A DNA stretch of 64,000 nucleotides from Triticum aestivum (GCF_018294505.1 NC_057800.1:176091642-176155641); one strand, 5' to 3'; counted from the stretch's first letter, positions 47,501 to 58,942 are shown. Notes: a model not told the origin generated them from the letters alone. Made by a program: numbers and translations.

Positions 47501-48255
47501 TTTCATTTAAGTAACAAGATCGTTAAAATTTCCGAAGAAGAGACTCTCTGTTACTACTTCACTATATACATGCACATTTCTGATAGCAATTGTCTCCATG
47601 ATCCCATACGAAAGTGTTTGATTTTTGAACATAGCATCGTTCTCTTTTACTTGTATGTGGTGCTAGGGACACTGTGCTAGTTTTTTGTTTGCAAGACTTG
47701 CAATGGGCCGAGAAAGTATACATATATGTCGAATCAGCTGTTAGATTTCAGTACTGCATTTTTTCTCGGAAAGAAAGTACCCTCCGATCCATATTAATTA
47801 ACGCTGATTTAGTATAATTTTATACTAAAGTTATACTAAAGCTGCATCAATTAATATGGATCGGAGGGAGTACTACATTTATGTTTCGAAGGACTTTGTT
47901 GTGCTTCACCATATATATGCAAATTTCGTACTGAATTTTGTTTGAATCGTCACTGGATTCCATGATTAAGAGTGTGGCTTCCTCAAATCCATTATCTTTT
48001 CCTCTTTGTTTTTAGTACTCCCTCCCTCCCTCCCACAATATAGTGTGTATATATTTTTTTAAAGTCAATGCTTTAATACTTGATCCACCGTTTAAGTTCT
48101 GTTTATTTGTCTAATGTCAGAAAACCATGGAAGCGTTACATGATCAAATGAACTAAAGCATGTATGCCTTGCCTAACATAACTCTGCCTCTTGAAGGTTC
48201 TGCAGAGGAGACTGAAGACGGCGTGAATGAAGAGCTGCAGCAACTCCATTTGTAA
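38550..48255 (+). CDS. DUF1618 protein gene B, intron enlarged by a retrotransposon
   Basis: Exon 1 is 38550-39774 and exon 2 is 48197-48255, joined in phase 1 exactly as in gene A, giving 427 residues. The reading frame is open to 38427 but the only upstream ATG is at 38550. The body is closely similar to gene A, including [14 protein letters not shown] and the final exon ([14 protein letters not shown]). Compared with gene A it has about 43 extra N-terminal residues, arginine-rich with a hydrophobic run ([17 protein letters not shown]), possibly a targeting or anchor sequence. Its 8.4 kb intron contains an intact-looking Gypsy element and a Stowaway MITE. Both exons lack lesions, so splicing may still work. 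The function of the family is unknown. Confidence 0.82.
40012..40928 (+). repeat. 5' LTR of the intronic Gypsy element
   Basis: This 917-bp LTR runs from TGATGAGGAC to CTCTATCA. It has a TATA box (TATATA, 40540-40545) and an AATAAA signal (40672-40677) in sense with gene B. The first 304 bp are coding in the 3' copy. Confidence 0.93.
40931..40942 (+). other. Primer binding site (initiator Met tRNA)
   Basis: TGGTATCAGAGC lies two bases after the 5' LTR end and is a perfect match to the site used by many plant Gypsy and Copia elements. Confidence 0.92.
40943..41524 (+). other. Leader of the intronic Gypsy element with A-rich blocks
   Basis: The untranslated leader contains repeated poly(A)-type blocks: two GTCGAAAAAAAAAATTT-like units near 40968-41000 and three GCGCAAAAAA-type units near 41070-41115. 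No coding frame is present. Confidence 0.5.
41525..46639 (+). pseudogene. Gag-Pol polyprotein of the intronic Gypsy element, one early nonsense codon
   Basis: The expected ATG is at 41525, but its eleventh codon is TAG (41555-41557). After that the same frame is open for about 1690 codons, with the next in-frame ATG at 41600. Numbered from 41567, the order is Gag, zinc knuckle [14 protein letters not shown] (C404-C417), protease D511 (IIDGGS) and RT with YFDD (900-903). RNase H follows with D1049, E1086 and D1111, then integrase with H1231, H1238, C1268, C1271 and catalytic D1300, D1361, E1397 (D,D-35-E). No classical chromodomain is evident. The tail ([14 protein letters not shown]) is encoded in the 3' LTR. 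All catalytic residues are present. Confidence 0.9.
46336..47252 (+). repeat. 3' LTR of the intronic Gypsy element
   Basis: This 917-bp LTR has the same length as the 5' copy, with TATATA at 46864-46869 and AATAAA at 46996-47001. The polyprotein frame continues into it and stops at 46639. The tract AAGAAGGGGAGGA (46323-46335) directly before it is the polypurine tract. Confidence 0.93.
47258..47779. other. Gene B intron sequence between Gypsy element and Stowaway
   Basis: AT-rich sequence with no open frame and no recognised repeat. It is absent from the intron of gene A. Confidence 0.4.
47780..47870. mobile_element. Stowaway MITE
   Basis: A 91-bp element has inverted ends CCCTCCGATCCATATTAATT and its complement ending GGATCGGAGGGAG, flanked by TA (47778-47779 and 47871-47872). 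It can fold into a hairpin almost end to end. The ends are diagnostic of Tc1/mariner-derived Stowaway elements. Confidence 0.9.
48016..48060. repeat. One-ended Stowaway remnant
   Basis: TACTCCCTCCCTCCCTCCCACAATATAGTG resembles a Stowaway terminus, but no matching right end is present nearby. It may be a truncated copy. Confidence 0.35.
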
Positions 48256-48779
48256 GACGAGACTGAGGAATGATAACCAGAGTAAACTTCTTAACAGGTT
48301 AGGTCCATCGAGTTGTACATTTCCATCGACCAAATTTAGTGCCTTCAGCACTAGTCATGCAGCCTGGAGTACTAAAACTTCCTTTGTAATTTTCTGTTGG
48401 TTGGTCGCAGGTAGAGCGAGTAATACATATCAAGTTATCAGGTGGTAATGGCGTCTTTGGGACAGCACTCGACTCAACGAAATCGGCAACATGGCCAAAA
48501 CGTTTTATTTATTTTGCTTGTCACACTGTTTAAGTTCAGATCATCAGATGTAGTAGTGCTGGTTTTATAGTTTGCGCTATGCTTGAATACTTGATCCACT
48601 GTGTTGGCTCAGAACTGAAGTGATTATCTGTGGCAGTAAGACAGTGAGCCCTTGTTATGACTCCATCTCTTGTTATCTTTGTCAATCCATGCTCCTCCAT
48701 GGTTTTGGAAAATATACAACGAGAGTTCTTGAACGTGTTGGTTCTGCTCCTCATTTTGATGCCAATCTCCAAAACGCTA

Positions 48780-51700
48780 CTCCGTCCGGGTTTATTAAGC
48801 CCCCTCACATTTTCACTCAAAATTTCACCATATATTTACGTAATAAAATATGAGTTATATGTATAAGAATGGTATCATTGAAAACTTCATTTGAATATGA
48901 ATCCAACAATTTACTTTATATGACATATCATTTATGTTTTGTGAATCAAATCTATGGTCAAAATGCTTTGCAAATCAAATTTATGATCAAAACTTTGGTG
49001 GAGGGGGGGGGGGGTGTAGCGACCTGACCCGAATGGATCACGTCTACTGTGCTACGGTGTCATCCCTGGATCAGTAATGCTGACACCACACAGTACATCG
49101 AGGTTTTATAGCAGAGTTGCAATCACACACTTATTACATCGATGGCTCAAAAAGAACTTATTACACTGAATATGGCTTAAGGCCATATAATAAAAATAAC
49201 AGCGGAAGACTTCAAAGATAAAAGGGTCCATCAACTCCAGCGGCATCACTGAGTATAGGGCCACGACCTAAACGCACCTCAATCGTCGTCTGAAAAGTCT
49301 GCAACATTAACGTTGCAGCCCGAAAACGGGTCAGCACATGGAATATGCTGGCAATGTAACACATAGAGAGTAAAGGAATGAAACAGCTATACTATATGTA
49401 TATATGGCTGGTGGAAAGCTCTATGGTTATAGTTTTGCGTAAAGCCAATTTTTCCCTACTGCAAAGGAATAAATTTATTTAACTATCATGGTGGTTGTGA
49501 AACATTGAGAATGGTTGACAGCATTCTCAATTCCAATTAAAAATAATTAAACCCAACAACACTAATTAAAAGTAACATGTTGAGATTCACTCGATATTCA
49601 AGTACTAGATACTCAAGTTGTCCATAACCGGGGACACGGCTAATCATGATTAGTTTGTACACTCTGCAGAGGTTTGCGCACTTTTCCCACAAGACTCGAT
49701 CGCCTCCGTTTGGTTTCTCGCACTACATGGTGTTTGAGAAGACGGATGACCGAGACACAGTCTTTCAGAAGCGCTAGCACCTTACATGTGGGGTAGACCG
49801 TACCACCTACAACCCCTACATCTGCTAGTCCACCCCGTAAGAGTTCGCACAACTTAGTCAACTATGCCAGAGCCCATAATGGCTTGTGGCTGCACACGGA
49901 AGTTTCTAGCATGAAAGATCTTATGATCCCTTTGAGCCTGGGTGGCGGTCCAAAAAAAACAGGCAAGTCCTGATAGACATCAGGTGCCTCAATCCACCCA
50001 GATATGTGTTTAAGTTGCCACCTTAAATAAACCATTAAAATTATCAACTCACATCTGTAATGGATATCACTCACCCAATCCACGTCTACTAGCATAGCAT
50101 GGCATAATAATAAGCAAACGTAGAAGTAACTCCCAAAGGTTTCATAATAATACAGGTAATAGGTACTACCTCATCTACTTCCCATCCCACAATTTAATTA
50201 GATCCTAATCATGCAATGTGTGAGGATTGATCTAATGCAATAAAACATGGGTTGTAGAAAAGGTATGATCAAAGTGTTACTTGCCTTGCTGATGATCCGC
50301 GAGTCCTAGGGTTTCGAAGTAACAAGCGGCGCAATCCGGGTAATCTATCGCAGACAAACAACAAGCATACAATAAGTACTCATCTAATGCACAGTTAAAA
50401 CTCGAACAAGAGAACGAACCAGAAAGTTCAATTTAAGAACTCCGGTTGCAAAGAAAGAACGAACCGAACAAAGAAACGGAAAGCAAACGGCGGAAGAAAA
50501 CAACTCGGTTCTAGCAAGTTGAAACTAGGTCAAATTTTACCGGGGCAAAAGCTTCAAGTTGATTATACGGAACGGCGGTTTCGAGACGAAACTCCAGGCG
50601 CTTGAATCACCTGATTCCGATAAACGAGCGAAAAGAAAGACTAGAAAGAAGATCGGATCTAATATCGCGATCGCGGAATAAATCCGACGAAAAGAAAAAG
50701 AAGAACGGTTAAACGAACGGACGTCGTTAACCTAGAAAAAATCCGGTGATCACGTTCGTTAGGACGAACGATCCGGCGAACGGTCCAAAGACAACTAAAT
50801 CGGAGAAGAAAACGAATCCGATCTAGGGTTTCGGAGAAGAAAAACCGAACGAAAAACCGATCTAGAAAACCGGAATGGTTTAGAGAAGAAAAGAATCAGA
50901 ACGATTAGAAGAAAAACGATCCGAGAAAAAGAGACGCGGGGCAACCTCGGCGAGGTCTCCGGTGAGGGGCTCCGGCGGCGGCGGCTAAGGGCGGCGGCGG
51001 CGTGGGCAAGGTGCGGCGGCGGCGGCTAAAGCGGCGGTGGCGCGGTGCGGGTGGCGGTGGAGTGCTTGGGGTTTGATTTGATGTGTTTAGAGGGGGGGGG
51101 TGTTGGGGTATTTATATTGGGGAGGGGAGGGGTTTACTTGGGGTAGAGGGCAAGGAATTAGACTAGGAATAGGAAAGAATAAACGGAGTAGGACTAGGAA
51201 TAACGAAACAAAGGAAAAAGGGGCAAGGGCTACCCTAGAATCCTAAAAGGATTCGTAGAGCAAGAGGCGGCGGCGCCGGCTCCCTGGCGCCTGGCGCTAG
51301 GCGCGCGGTGGCCTGGGGCGCGGTGGCCTTCGGCCCGGCTGGGCCTTGGCCTGGCCGGCCTTGGTCCAGTTTTTTTTTGTTTTTTTATAAATAGTTTCCG
51401 CGCGCAGAGAAAAAAACAAAAAGAGAACTAAACGAACTCCGAAAAATCTAAAGTAAATTTTCCCCGACTCCTAAAAATGAGCCGAACAAAATGAACTTTT
51501 CTCCAGACCTAAAATGCAATTTTCGAAACTCCCATTTTTCCCTATCCAAATAAAATGCAAATAAAACTCCGGAAAACAAAATTGATCTATTTATTAAATC
51601 TTCATTTTCCTAAATTTTGGGAAAGTCATATTATTCCCTCTCTCATATTTTGACACCGGAAAATTTATTGAAGATAAAACAAATAAATCAAACGATCCTC

Positions 51701-51899
51701 TTTTCAAAATTTGAGAAACTCTCAAATATGAAAATAACGAAATCTCCAACTCTCTCCGAGGGTCCTTGAGTTGCGTGAAATTTCTAGGATCAACCAAAAT
51801 GCAAGAAAAATATGTCATGCATGATGATCTAGTGTATAACATTCCAAATTGAAAATTTGGGATGTTACAGGGGGGGGGGGTTCTAATAAACCCCGGATG
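48780..51899. mobile_element. Stowaway-like MITE split by a solo LTR
   Basis: The left part 48780-49014 starts CTCCGTCCGGGTTTATTA. The right part 51875-51899 ends TAATAAACCCCGGATG, its imperfect complement. TA flanks both ends (48778-48779 and 51900-51901). Without the inserted LTR it would be about 260 bp. The insertion point is a G-run. Confidence 0.65.
49015..51869 (-). mobile_element. Large solo LTR (2855 bp) in the MITE
   Basis: The segment starts TGTAGCGACCTGACC on the plus strand and ends GGGATGTTACA, so the minus strand reads TGTAACATCCC to GGTCGCTACA, typical plant Gypsy LTR ends. Flanking GGGGG on both sides is compatible with a 5-bp duplication, though the G-runs make this uncertain. 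A minus-strand TATA (AATATAAATACC, near 51105) is followed by a GGC-rich stretch at 50935-51060. No polyprotein motif exists inside, hence a solo LTR. I do not name the family. Confidence 0.72.
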
Positions 51900-52744
51900 T
51901 AGGTAGTACCAGTCTTTTGCTGAAATAAATTGACTAGGTGTTGATCATCATTCGTTCTCCGGGTTGGCTACGGGCCGGACTCGGCCACACCTATCCGCTC
52001 CAGCATCGTCACGTGATCTCCGTTGATGGTGTTGCTTCCATAGATGCTGATTCACTTGCAAGGGCAATGTGGCGCTAGGCGGTATGTAATATGGCCGTCT
52101 CAATGGATACTTCTCCTGTCAGATCTTTTCTTTCTTTTTCTGATAATTGTATTTCGTCTAATCTTAGCAATATTGGCATCTCTATGGGAAAGAAAGACGG
52201 TGAGGTTAGTGTTGCGGTGGGTGCATTGAAACATATGGAGATCGTCATTTAAAGGCTTGTCTTAAATGTATGAGCTCCTATTGTATCCCTATGACGATGA
52301 GGTTAGTGTTGTGGGGGGTGGGTTCTAATAAACCCCAGATGTAGGTAGTACCAGTCTTTTGCTGAAATAAATTGACTAGGTCTTGATCACCATTCGTTAT
52401 CCGGGTTGGCTATGGGCCGGACTCGGCCACACCTATCCGCTCCAGCATCGTCACGTGATCTCCATTGATGGTCTTGCTTCCATAGATGCTGATTCACATG
52501 CAAGGGCAATGTGGCGCTAGGCGGTATGTAATATGGCCGTCTCAATGGATACTTCTCCTGTCAGATCTTTTCTTTCTTTTTCTGATAATTGTATTTCGTC
52601 TAGTCTTAGCAATATTGGCATCTCTATGGGAAAGAAAGACGATGAGGTTAGTGTTGCGGTGGGTGCATTGAAACATATGGAGATCGTCATTTAAAGGCTT
52701 GTCTTAAATGTATGCGCTCCTATTGTATCCCTATGCTGATGAGG
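51878..52744. repeat. Direct tandem duplication, 442-bp period
   Basis: 51878-52302 and 52320-52744 are near-identical (only scattered substitutions), with identical landmarks 442 bp apart (TTCTAATAAACCCC at 51881 and 52323; AAAGGCTTGT at 52251 and 52693). Each copy begins with the right terminus of the MITE. The junction at 52303-52320 is G-rich. Confidence 0.9.
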
Positions 52745-53305
52745 AGGAAGCGAAGGTCGCATATGATGGTCCACTACTTTCTCATTTGGTTGGCGCGACA
52801 AACAAGGCTGGGTTTGAGGATGCAAGGCCAGGGTCCGTGTTTTGTGACTATATGTCATCTTTACGGAAATCAAGATCTAGGTCCTCTAAAAAGAAACAAA
52901 AATCATCGAAAAGGGCAAAGCACATGAGTTTTCACAAAAGAGGCATGTTTTGGAACAGTAGATGTCTTTCAAACTTGGCTAAACATAAACACATTAATGA
53001 CTATGTGCCTGAACTTAGGTTGGATTTTGTGGCAATTTTCAAGATAAGTAAACATGACTTCCATGCGTACGTCCTCGATCACCTGTCAGGTGATTAATAC
53101 ACATGGCATTGTTTACCACCAGGTGGAAGTCCTGTAGGAACCTTACTTTGGATACAAAACACACAGACTTGTTAGCTTTTTTGACTCACGAATTTCATAT
53201 CAAATTCCACCTCCGAAAAAGAGAGAAAAATTTCACATGAATCTTGGTCGCAATCTACCGGGTTGCCCAAGATGAGAATAAATCCACCTTCCTTCAGGTT
53301 AGTGA
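51902..53305 (+). pseudogene. LINE fragment: ORF1 end and endonuclease start
   Basis: The open part 52708-53097 carries a lysine/serine-rich stretch followed by HKRGMFWNSRCLSNLAK and LRLDFVAIFKISKHDF. This resembles the start of the L1-type endonuclease domain. After a stop at 53095 it continues in other frames as FLTHEFHIKFHLRKR and LVAIYRVAQDENKSTFL, a later endonuclease block, to about 53305. The 442-bp duplication lies in its upstream part. No catalytic core can be verified. Confidence 0.55.
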
Positions 53306-54059
53306 CAAAGTGCATACTCCTAGTGGACATCATCGCCCCGATAGGGAGTGCGGTGGAGGAAGGGTGCCACACCGAGTCATCAACGATGAAGTGCAGCGCG
53401 CCAAAATGCATGAGCTGCCCGGGCCCAAGCCCACCGTCGATCGCTGAAGGGGATCCCGTCTGGATTGCTATTCCAAATGCGTGCTTTCCCCATGGCATGC
53501 ACCAATTATTATTGGGATTTCATGACAACTATTTATTTGGAATTTGTTTGAAGGTAAAGCACACGTTGATGATCTAGGATGGAATCTCACACAGTGGTGG
53601 CTTTACCCAGGTTTGGGCCCCCTGCTCTAGGGGTGAGACCCTACTCTTGCTGAATGTTATGTCTGGTATAGAAAAAGCAATTACAATGTGTGATCATGTC
53701 GATCTCGATGGAACTATTGAGCTTGTAGGAATCTTGCTAAGACTTGCCCTCAAAAGTATGTATAGAATTTACTCTAGCTTTGCCTTATATAGGGGCGACG
53801 AAGCGGGAAATACAATGGCCACATGTCCACGCCCTAATAACTACACAATAAAAATGGTCGTTACTAGGGTCTTGATGGTGTCGTGATATAATTATATTTT
53901 ATGACATTGTTGGTAACACCAACATTCAATGCCCCACGTCTGTTCAGTAGATGAATGTCGTGGTGTGGTTCATGCAAATGACCTTGGTAATGCTGACCTA
54001 TCCAAGTGATTTTCTTAGTGAAGACTCGGCCGCTTGGGCCTACTTGGGCATATCCTTGC
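53306..54059. repeat. Unassigned sequence with an LTR-like part
   Basis: From about 53570 the sequence has CTTTACCCAGGTTTGGGCCC, GAGACCCTACTC and a TATA motif (CCTTATATAGGGGC) near 53785. These are features of minus-strand Gypsy LTRs in this group. No ends or duplications can be defined, so it is at most a decayed LTR fragment. 53306-53570 is unrecognised. Confidence 0.35.
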
Positions 54060-54654
54060 CATTGGCCAACCCCGAGGGATCCCATCGTCACATAGTGTAA
54101 AGGAACCCCCAAGGTACTTTAGAAGAAACTCATTTTTTGCCACAAATGATACGGGCAAGAAAATTAGAAACATCCTCCTCAACATGAACCGAAAGAAGAT
54201 CAAATTTATTAAAATTGATCTTCATGTCAGATAACTGATCAAAGCAAGCCAACAACTATTTAACATTTCTAGCAGTCTCAGTAAATGTTCAAGAAATGGG
54301 ATGGTGCCATCAGCAACCATGAATAATGTGAGGGAAAAGTATTTTAATAATGCCATTTTTGTCAGCTTTAGCAAACATCTTAGAAAATACATCCACAACC
54401 AAATTGAAGAGAATGGGATAAAGAGTATCTCCTTGTATTAAATATTTACCCCCAATACAAGATGGGCCATTAACATCATTAAGTCCCACACAAAAGGAGC
54501 TTTGTTGCAAAATACTGAAAACCTAACTAAACCACTTATTACCAACAAACTAAACCACTTATTACCAAAATCTCTAGAAGTGAGCATTTCCACAAGGAAA
54601 TTCTAGTTCACCATGTCAAAGGCCTTCTAATAGTCGAGCTTAAGGACAACATCA
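54060..54654 (-). pseudogene. LINE reverse transcriptase fragment
   Basis: The minus strand encodes broken RT blocks in order: FDMVNWNFLVEML (near 54630), IQGDTLYPILFNLVVDVFSKM (54350-54450), then KNEFLLKYLGVPLHYV (near 54100). Frames shift between blocks. The fragment is cut at 54654 by the Angela-type LTR. A short tandem duplication containing AACCACTTATTACCAA lies near 54529-54567. Confidence 0.7.
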
Positions 54655-56381
54655 TGTTGGGGAACGCAGTATTTCAAAAATTTCCTACGATCACGTAATA
54701 TCTATCTAGGAGATGCATAGCAACGAGCGGGAAGAGTGTGTCCACGTACCCTCGTAGACCGAAAGTAGAAGCATTAAGTAACGCGATTGATGTAGTTGAA
54801 CGTCTTCGTGATCCAACCAATCCAAGTACCGAACGTATGGCACCTCCACGTTCAGTGCACGTTCAGCTAGATGACGTCCCTCGGGCTCTTGATCCAGTTG
54901 AGGCCGAAGGAGAGTTATGTCAGCATGACGGCATGGCGACGGTGATGATGAAGTTACCGGCGCAGGGCTTCGCCTAAGCACTACAACGATATGACCGAGG
55001 TGTGTAACTGTGGAGGGGGCACGGCACACGACTAAGACAAATCTTGGAGTGCCTTTGGGGTGCCCCCTGCCCACGTATATAAAGGAGGGAGGAGGAGGAG
55101 GCCGGCCTAGGAGGGGCACGCCTATTGGGGGAGTCCAACTAGGATTCCCAATCCTAGTTGGAGTCCCCTTCCTTTTCCAAGAGGGGAGAGAGGGAAGGAG
55201 TAGGAGAGGGAGAAGGAAAGAGAGGGGGGCTCCGCCCCCTCCCTAGTCCAATTCGGACTTGCCATGGGCGGGGGAACCCTTGAGCCCTTCTCTCCTTTCC
55301 CGTATGGCCCATTAAGGCCCACTACTTCCCCCGCCGAATTCCCGTAACTCTCCGGTACTCCGAAAAATACCCGAATCACTCGGAACCTTTCCGATGTCCG
55401 AATATAGCCTTCCAATATAACAATATTTACGTCTCGACAAATTCGAGACTCCTCGTCATGTCTGTGATCTCATTCGGGACTCCAAACAACCTTTGTACAT
55501 CAAATCACATAACTCATAATACAAATTGAAATCGAACGTTAAGCGTGCGGACCCTATGGGTTCGAGAACTATGTAGACATGACAGGGACACATCTCCGCT
55601 CAATAACCAATAGCGGAACCTGGATGCTCATATTGGCTCCTACATATTCCATGAAGATCTTTATCGGTCAAACCGCATAACAACATACGTTGTTCCCTTT
55701 GTCATCGGTATGTTACTTGCCCGAGATTCGATCATCGGTATCATCATACCTTGTTCAATCTCATTACTGACAAGTCTCTTTACTCGTTCCATAATGCAAC
55801 ATCCCGAACTAACTCATTAGTCACATTTCTTGCAGGGCTTATAGTGATGTGCATTACCGAGAGGGCCCAGAGATACCTCTCCGACAATCGGAGTGACAAA
55901 TCCTAATCTCGTTCTATGCCAACTCAATAAACACCATTGGAGACACCTGTAGAGCATCTTTATAATCACCTAGTTACGGTGTGACGTTTCATAGCACACA
56001 AGGTGTTCCTCCGGTATTCGGGAGTTGCATAATCTCATGGTCAGAGGAACATGTATAAGTCATGATGAAAGCAATAGCAATAAAACTAAACGATCATTTA
56101 TGCTAAGCTAACAGATGGGTCTTGTCCATCACATCATTCTCTAATGATGTGATCCTGTTCATCAAATGACAACACATGTCTATGGTCAGGAAACTTAACC
56201 ATCTTTGATTAACGAGCTAGTCAAGTAGAGGCATACTAGGGACACTCTGTTTTGCCTATGTGTTCACACATGTACTAAATTTCCGGTTAATACAATTCTA
56301 GCATGAATAATAAACATTTATCATGATATAAGGAAATATAAATAACAACTTTATTATTGCCTCTAGGGCATATTTCCTCCA
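54655..56381 (-). repeat. 3' LTR of second Angela-type element
   Basis: This 1727-bp LTR runs from TGTTGGGGAACGCAG to CATATTTCCTCCA (end altered from TCCAACA). The inner side is followed by GTCTCCCACTTGCAC, the same polypurine-tract sequence as at 5938. Confidence 0.82.
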
Positions 56382-58852
56382 GTCTCCCACTTGCACTAGA
56401 GTCAATAATCTAGTTCACATCGCCATGTGATTTAACACCAATAGTTCACATCTTTATGTGATTAGTTCACATCTCCATGTGACTAATACCCAAAGGGTTT
56501 ACTAGAGTCAATAGTCTAGTTCACATTGCTATGTGATTAACACCCAAAGAGTGATCATGTTTTTCTTGTGAGAGAAGTTTAGTCAACGGGTCTGCCACAT
56601 TCAGAGCCGTATGTATTTTGCAAATTTTCTATGTCTACAATGCTCTGCACGGAGCTACTCTAGCTAATCGCTCCCACCTTCAATATGTATCTAGATCGAG
56701 GCTTAGAGTCATCCCGATCGGTGTCAAAGCTTGCATCGATGTAACTCCTTACGACGAACTCTTTGTCACCTCCATAACCGAGAAACATTTCCTTATTTCA
56801 CTAAGGATAATTTTGACCGCTGTTCAGTGATCCACTCCTGGATTACAATTGTACCCTCTTGCCAAACTCATGGTGAGGTACATTATTTCCGATCAACAAT
56901 ATGTCATTCACATATACTTACCAGAAATGTTGTAGTGCTCCCACTCACTTTCTTGTAAATACAGGCTTCACCGCAAGTCTGTATAAAACTATATGCTTTG
57001 ATCAATTCATCAAAGCATATATTCCAACTCTCGAGATGTTTGCACCAGTCCATAGATGGATCGCTGGAGCTTGCACACTTTGTTAGCACCTTTAGGATTG
57101 TCAAAACTTTCTTGTTGTATCATATACAACTCTTATTTAATAAATCCATTAAGGAATGCAGTTTTGACATCCATTTGCCAGATTTCATAAAATGTGGCAA
57201 TTACTAACATGATTTGGACAGACTTAAGCATCGCTACGAGTGAGAAAATCTCATCGTAGTCAACACCTTGAACTTGTCCAATACCTTTTTTGCGACAATT
57301 CGAGCTTTGTAGATAGTAACACTACTATCGGCGTCCGTATTCCTCTTGAAGATCCATTTATTCTCAATGGCTTGCCGATCAACGGGCAAGTCCACCAAAG
57401 TCCACACTTTGTTCTCATACATGGATTCTATCTCAGATTTCATGGCCTCAAGCCATTTTGCGAAATCTGGGCTCATCATCGCTTCCTCATAGTTCGTAGG
57501 TTCGCCATGGTCAAGTAACATGACCTCCAGAACAGGATTACCGTACCACTCTGATGCGAATCTTACTCTGGTTGACCTACGAGGTTCGGTAGTAACTTGA
57601 TCAAAAGTTTCCATGATCATCATAATTAGCTTCCTCACTAATTGGTGTAGGTATCACTGGAATTGGTATCTGTGATGAACTACTTCCCAATAAGGGAGCA
57701 AGTACAATTACCTCATCAAGTTCTACTTTCCTCCCACTCACTTCTTTTGAGAGAAACTCCTTCTCTAGAAAGGATCCACTCTTAGCAACAAAGATCTTGC
57801 CATCGGATCTGTGATAGAAGGTGTACCCAACAATTTCTTTTGGGAATCCTATGAAGACATACTTCTCTGATTTGGGTTTGAGCTTATCAGGTTGAAACGT
57901 TTTCATATAAGCATTGCAACTACAAACTTTAAGAAACGACAGCTTAGGTTTCTTGCTAAACCACAGTTCATACGGTGTCGTCTCAACGGATTTTTAGACG
58001 GTGCCCTTTTTAACGTGAATGCAGCTGTCTCTAATGCAAAACCCCAAAACGATAGTGGTAATTTGGTAAGAGACATCATAGATTACACCATACCTAATAA
58101 AGTATAGTTATGACGTTCAGACACACCATTACATTGTCGTGTTCCAGGTGGCGTGAGTTGTGAAACTATTCCACATTGTTCTGAATGAATACCAAACTCG
58201 TAACTCAAATATTTGTTTCTGCGATCAGATCATAGAAACTTTATTTTCTTGTTACGATGATTTTCCACTTCACTCTGAAATTCTTTGAACTTTTCAAATG
58301 TTTCAGACTAATGTTTCATCACGTAGATATACCCATATCTGCTCAAATCATCTGTGAAGGTCAGAAAAGAACGATACCCACCGCGAGCCTCAACACTCAT
58401 TGGACCGCACACATCAGTATGTATTATTTCCAACAAGTCTGTTGCTCACTCCATCGTTCCAAAGAACGGAGTCTTAGTCATCTTGCCCACGAGGCATGGC
58501 TTGCAAGCATCAAGTGATTCCAAAAGTCCATCAGCATGGAGTTTCTTCATGCGCTATACACCAATATGACCTAAACGGCAGTGCCACATATAAGTTGCAC
58601 TATCATTATTAACTTTGCATCTTTTGGCTTCAATATTATGAATATGTGTATCACTACGATCGAGATTCAATAAACCATTTATATTGAGTGTATGACCATA
58701 CGAGGTTTTATTCATGTAAATAGAACAACAATTATTCTTTGACTTAAATGAATAACCGTATTGCCATAAACATGATCCAATCATATTTATGCTCAACGCA
58801 AACACCAAATAACATTTATTTTAGGTTCAACACTAATCCCGAAGGTAAAGGG
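56382..58852 (-). pseudogene. Copia pol fragments of second Angela-type element
   Basis: Minus-strand fragments include a pre-integrase region (58808-58554, YMWHCRLGHIGV) and an integrase C-terminal/linker region (57906-57601, KYVFIGFPKEIVGYTF). RT start follows (57638-57234, VWTLVDLPVDRQAIENKWIFK), with small RT scraps to about 56900. Many stops and shifts occur. Near 58145 the GVSERRN-type integrase block is only recognisable at DNA level. The gag region is deleted up to the LTR. Confidence 0.72.
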
Positions 58853-58942
58853 TGTTGGTGAACGCAGTAATTTCAAAAAAATTCCTCGCACACGCAAGAT
58901 CCATCTAGGTGATGCATAGCAACGAGAGGAGAGAGTGTTGTC
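58853..58942 (-). repeat. 5' LTR stub of second Angela-type element
   Basis: Ninety bases starting TGTTGGTGAACGCAGTAATT match the LTR end. It is interrupted at TTGTC (58938-58942) by the start of another LTR of the same group. Confidence 0.72.

Larger units (their letters stand above)
39775..48196 (+). other. Intron of DUF1618 gene B with nested insertions
   Basis: The donor CAG/GTAACC and acceptor TTGAAG/GTT match the splice sites of gene A, whose intron is only 509 bp. Recognisable shared blocks are GTGGCTTCCT (36458 and 47977) and the sequence near each donor. Additions are the Gypsy element 40012-47252, about 700 bp of further sequence and the Stowaway 47780-47870. Confidence 0.75.
54655..58942 (-). 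mobile_element. Angela/BARE1-type Copia element with internal deletions
   Basis: The left (3') LTR is complete (54655-56381). The internal region is only about 2.5 kb and the right (5') LTR is present for 90 bp (58853-58942) before another LTR interrupts it. CATCA (54650-54654) is the presumed target site, with its partner out of view. Gag and most of RT and RNase H are missing. Confidence 0.8.

Noticed and set aside
52044..52229. Hydrophobic 61-residue frame occurring twice (also 52486-52671)
   Set aside because: The repeat is caused by the 442-bp tandem duplication. Another frame of the same DNA fits a decayed LINE better.
53172..53498. 108-residue minus-strand frame between LINE fragments
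   Set aside because: No family was recognised, and the plus strand of its first half carries LINE endonuclease-like blocks.
54738..54977. Small plus-strand frame in the Angela-type LTR, also seen near 58993
   Set aside because: The same sequence recurs because it is LTR sequence; there is no gene signal.
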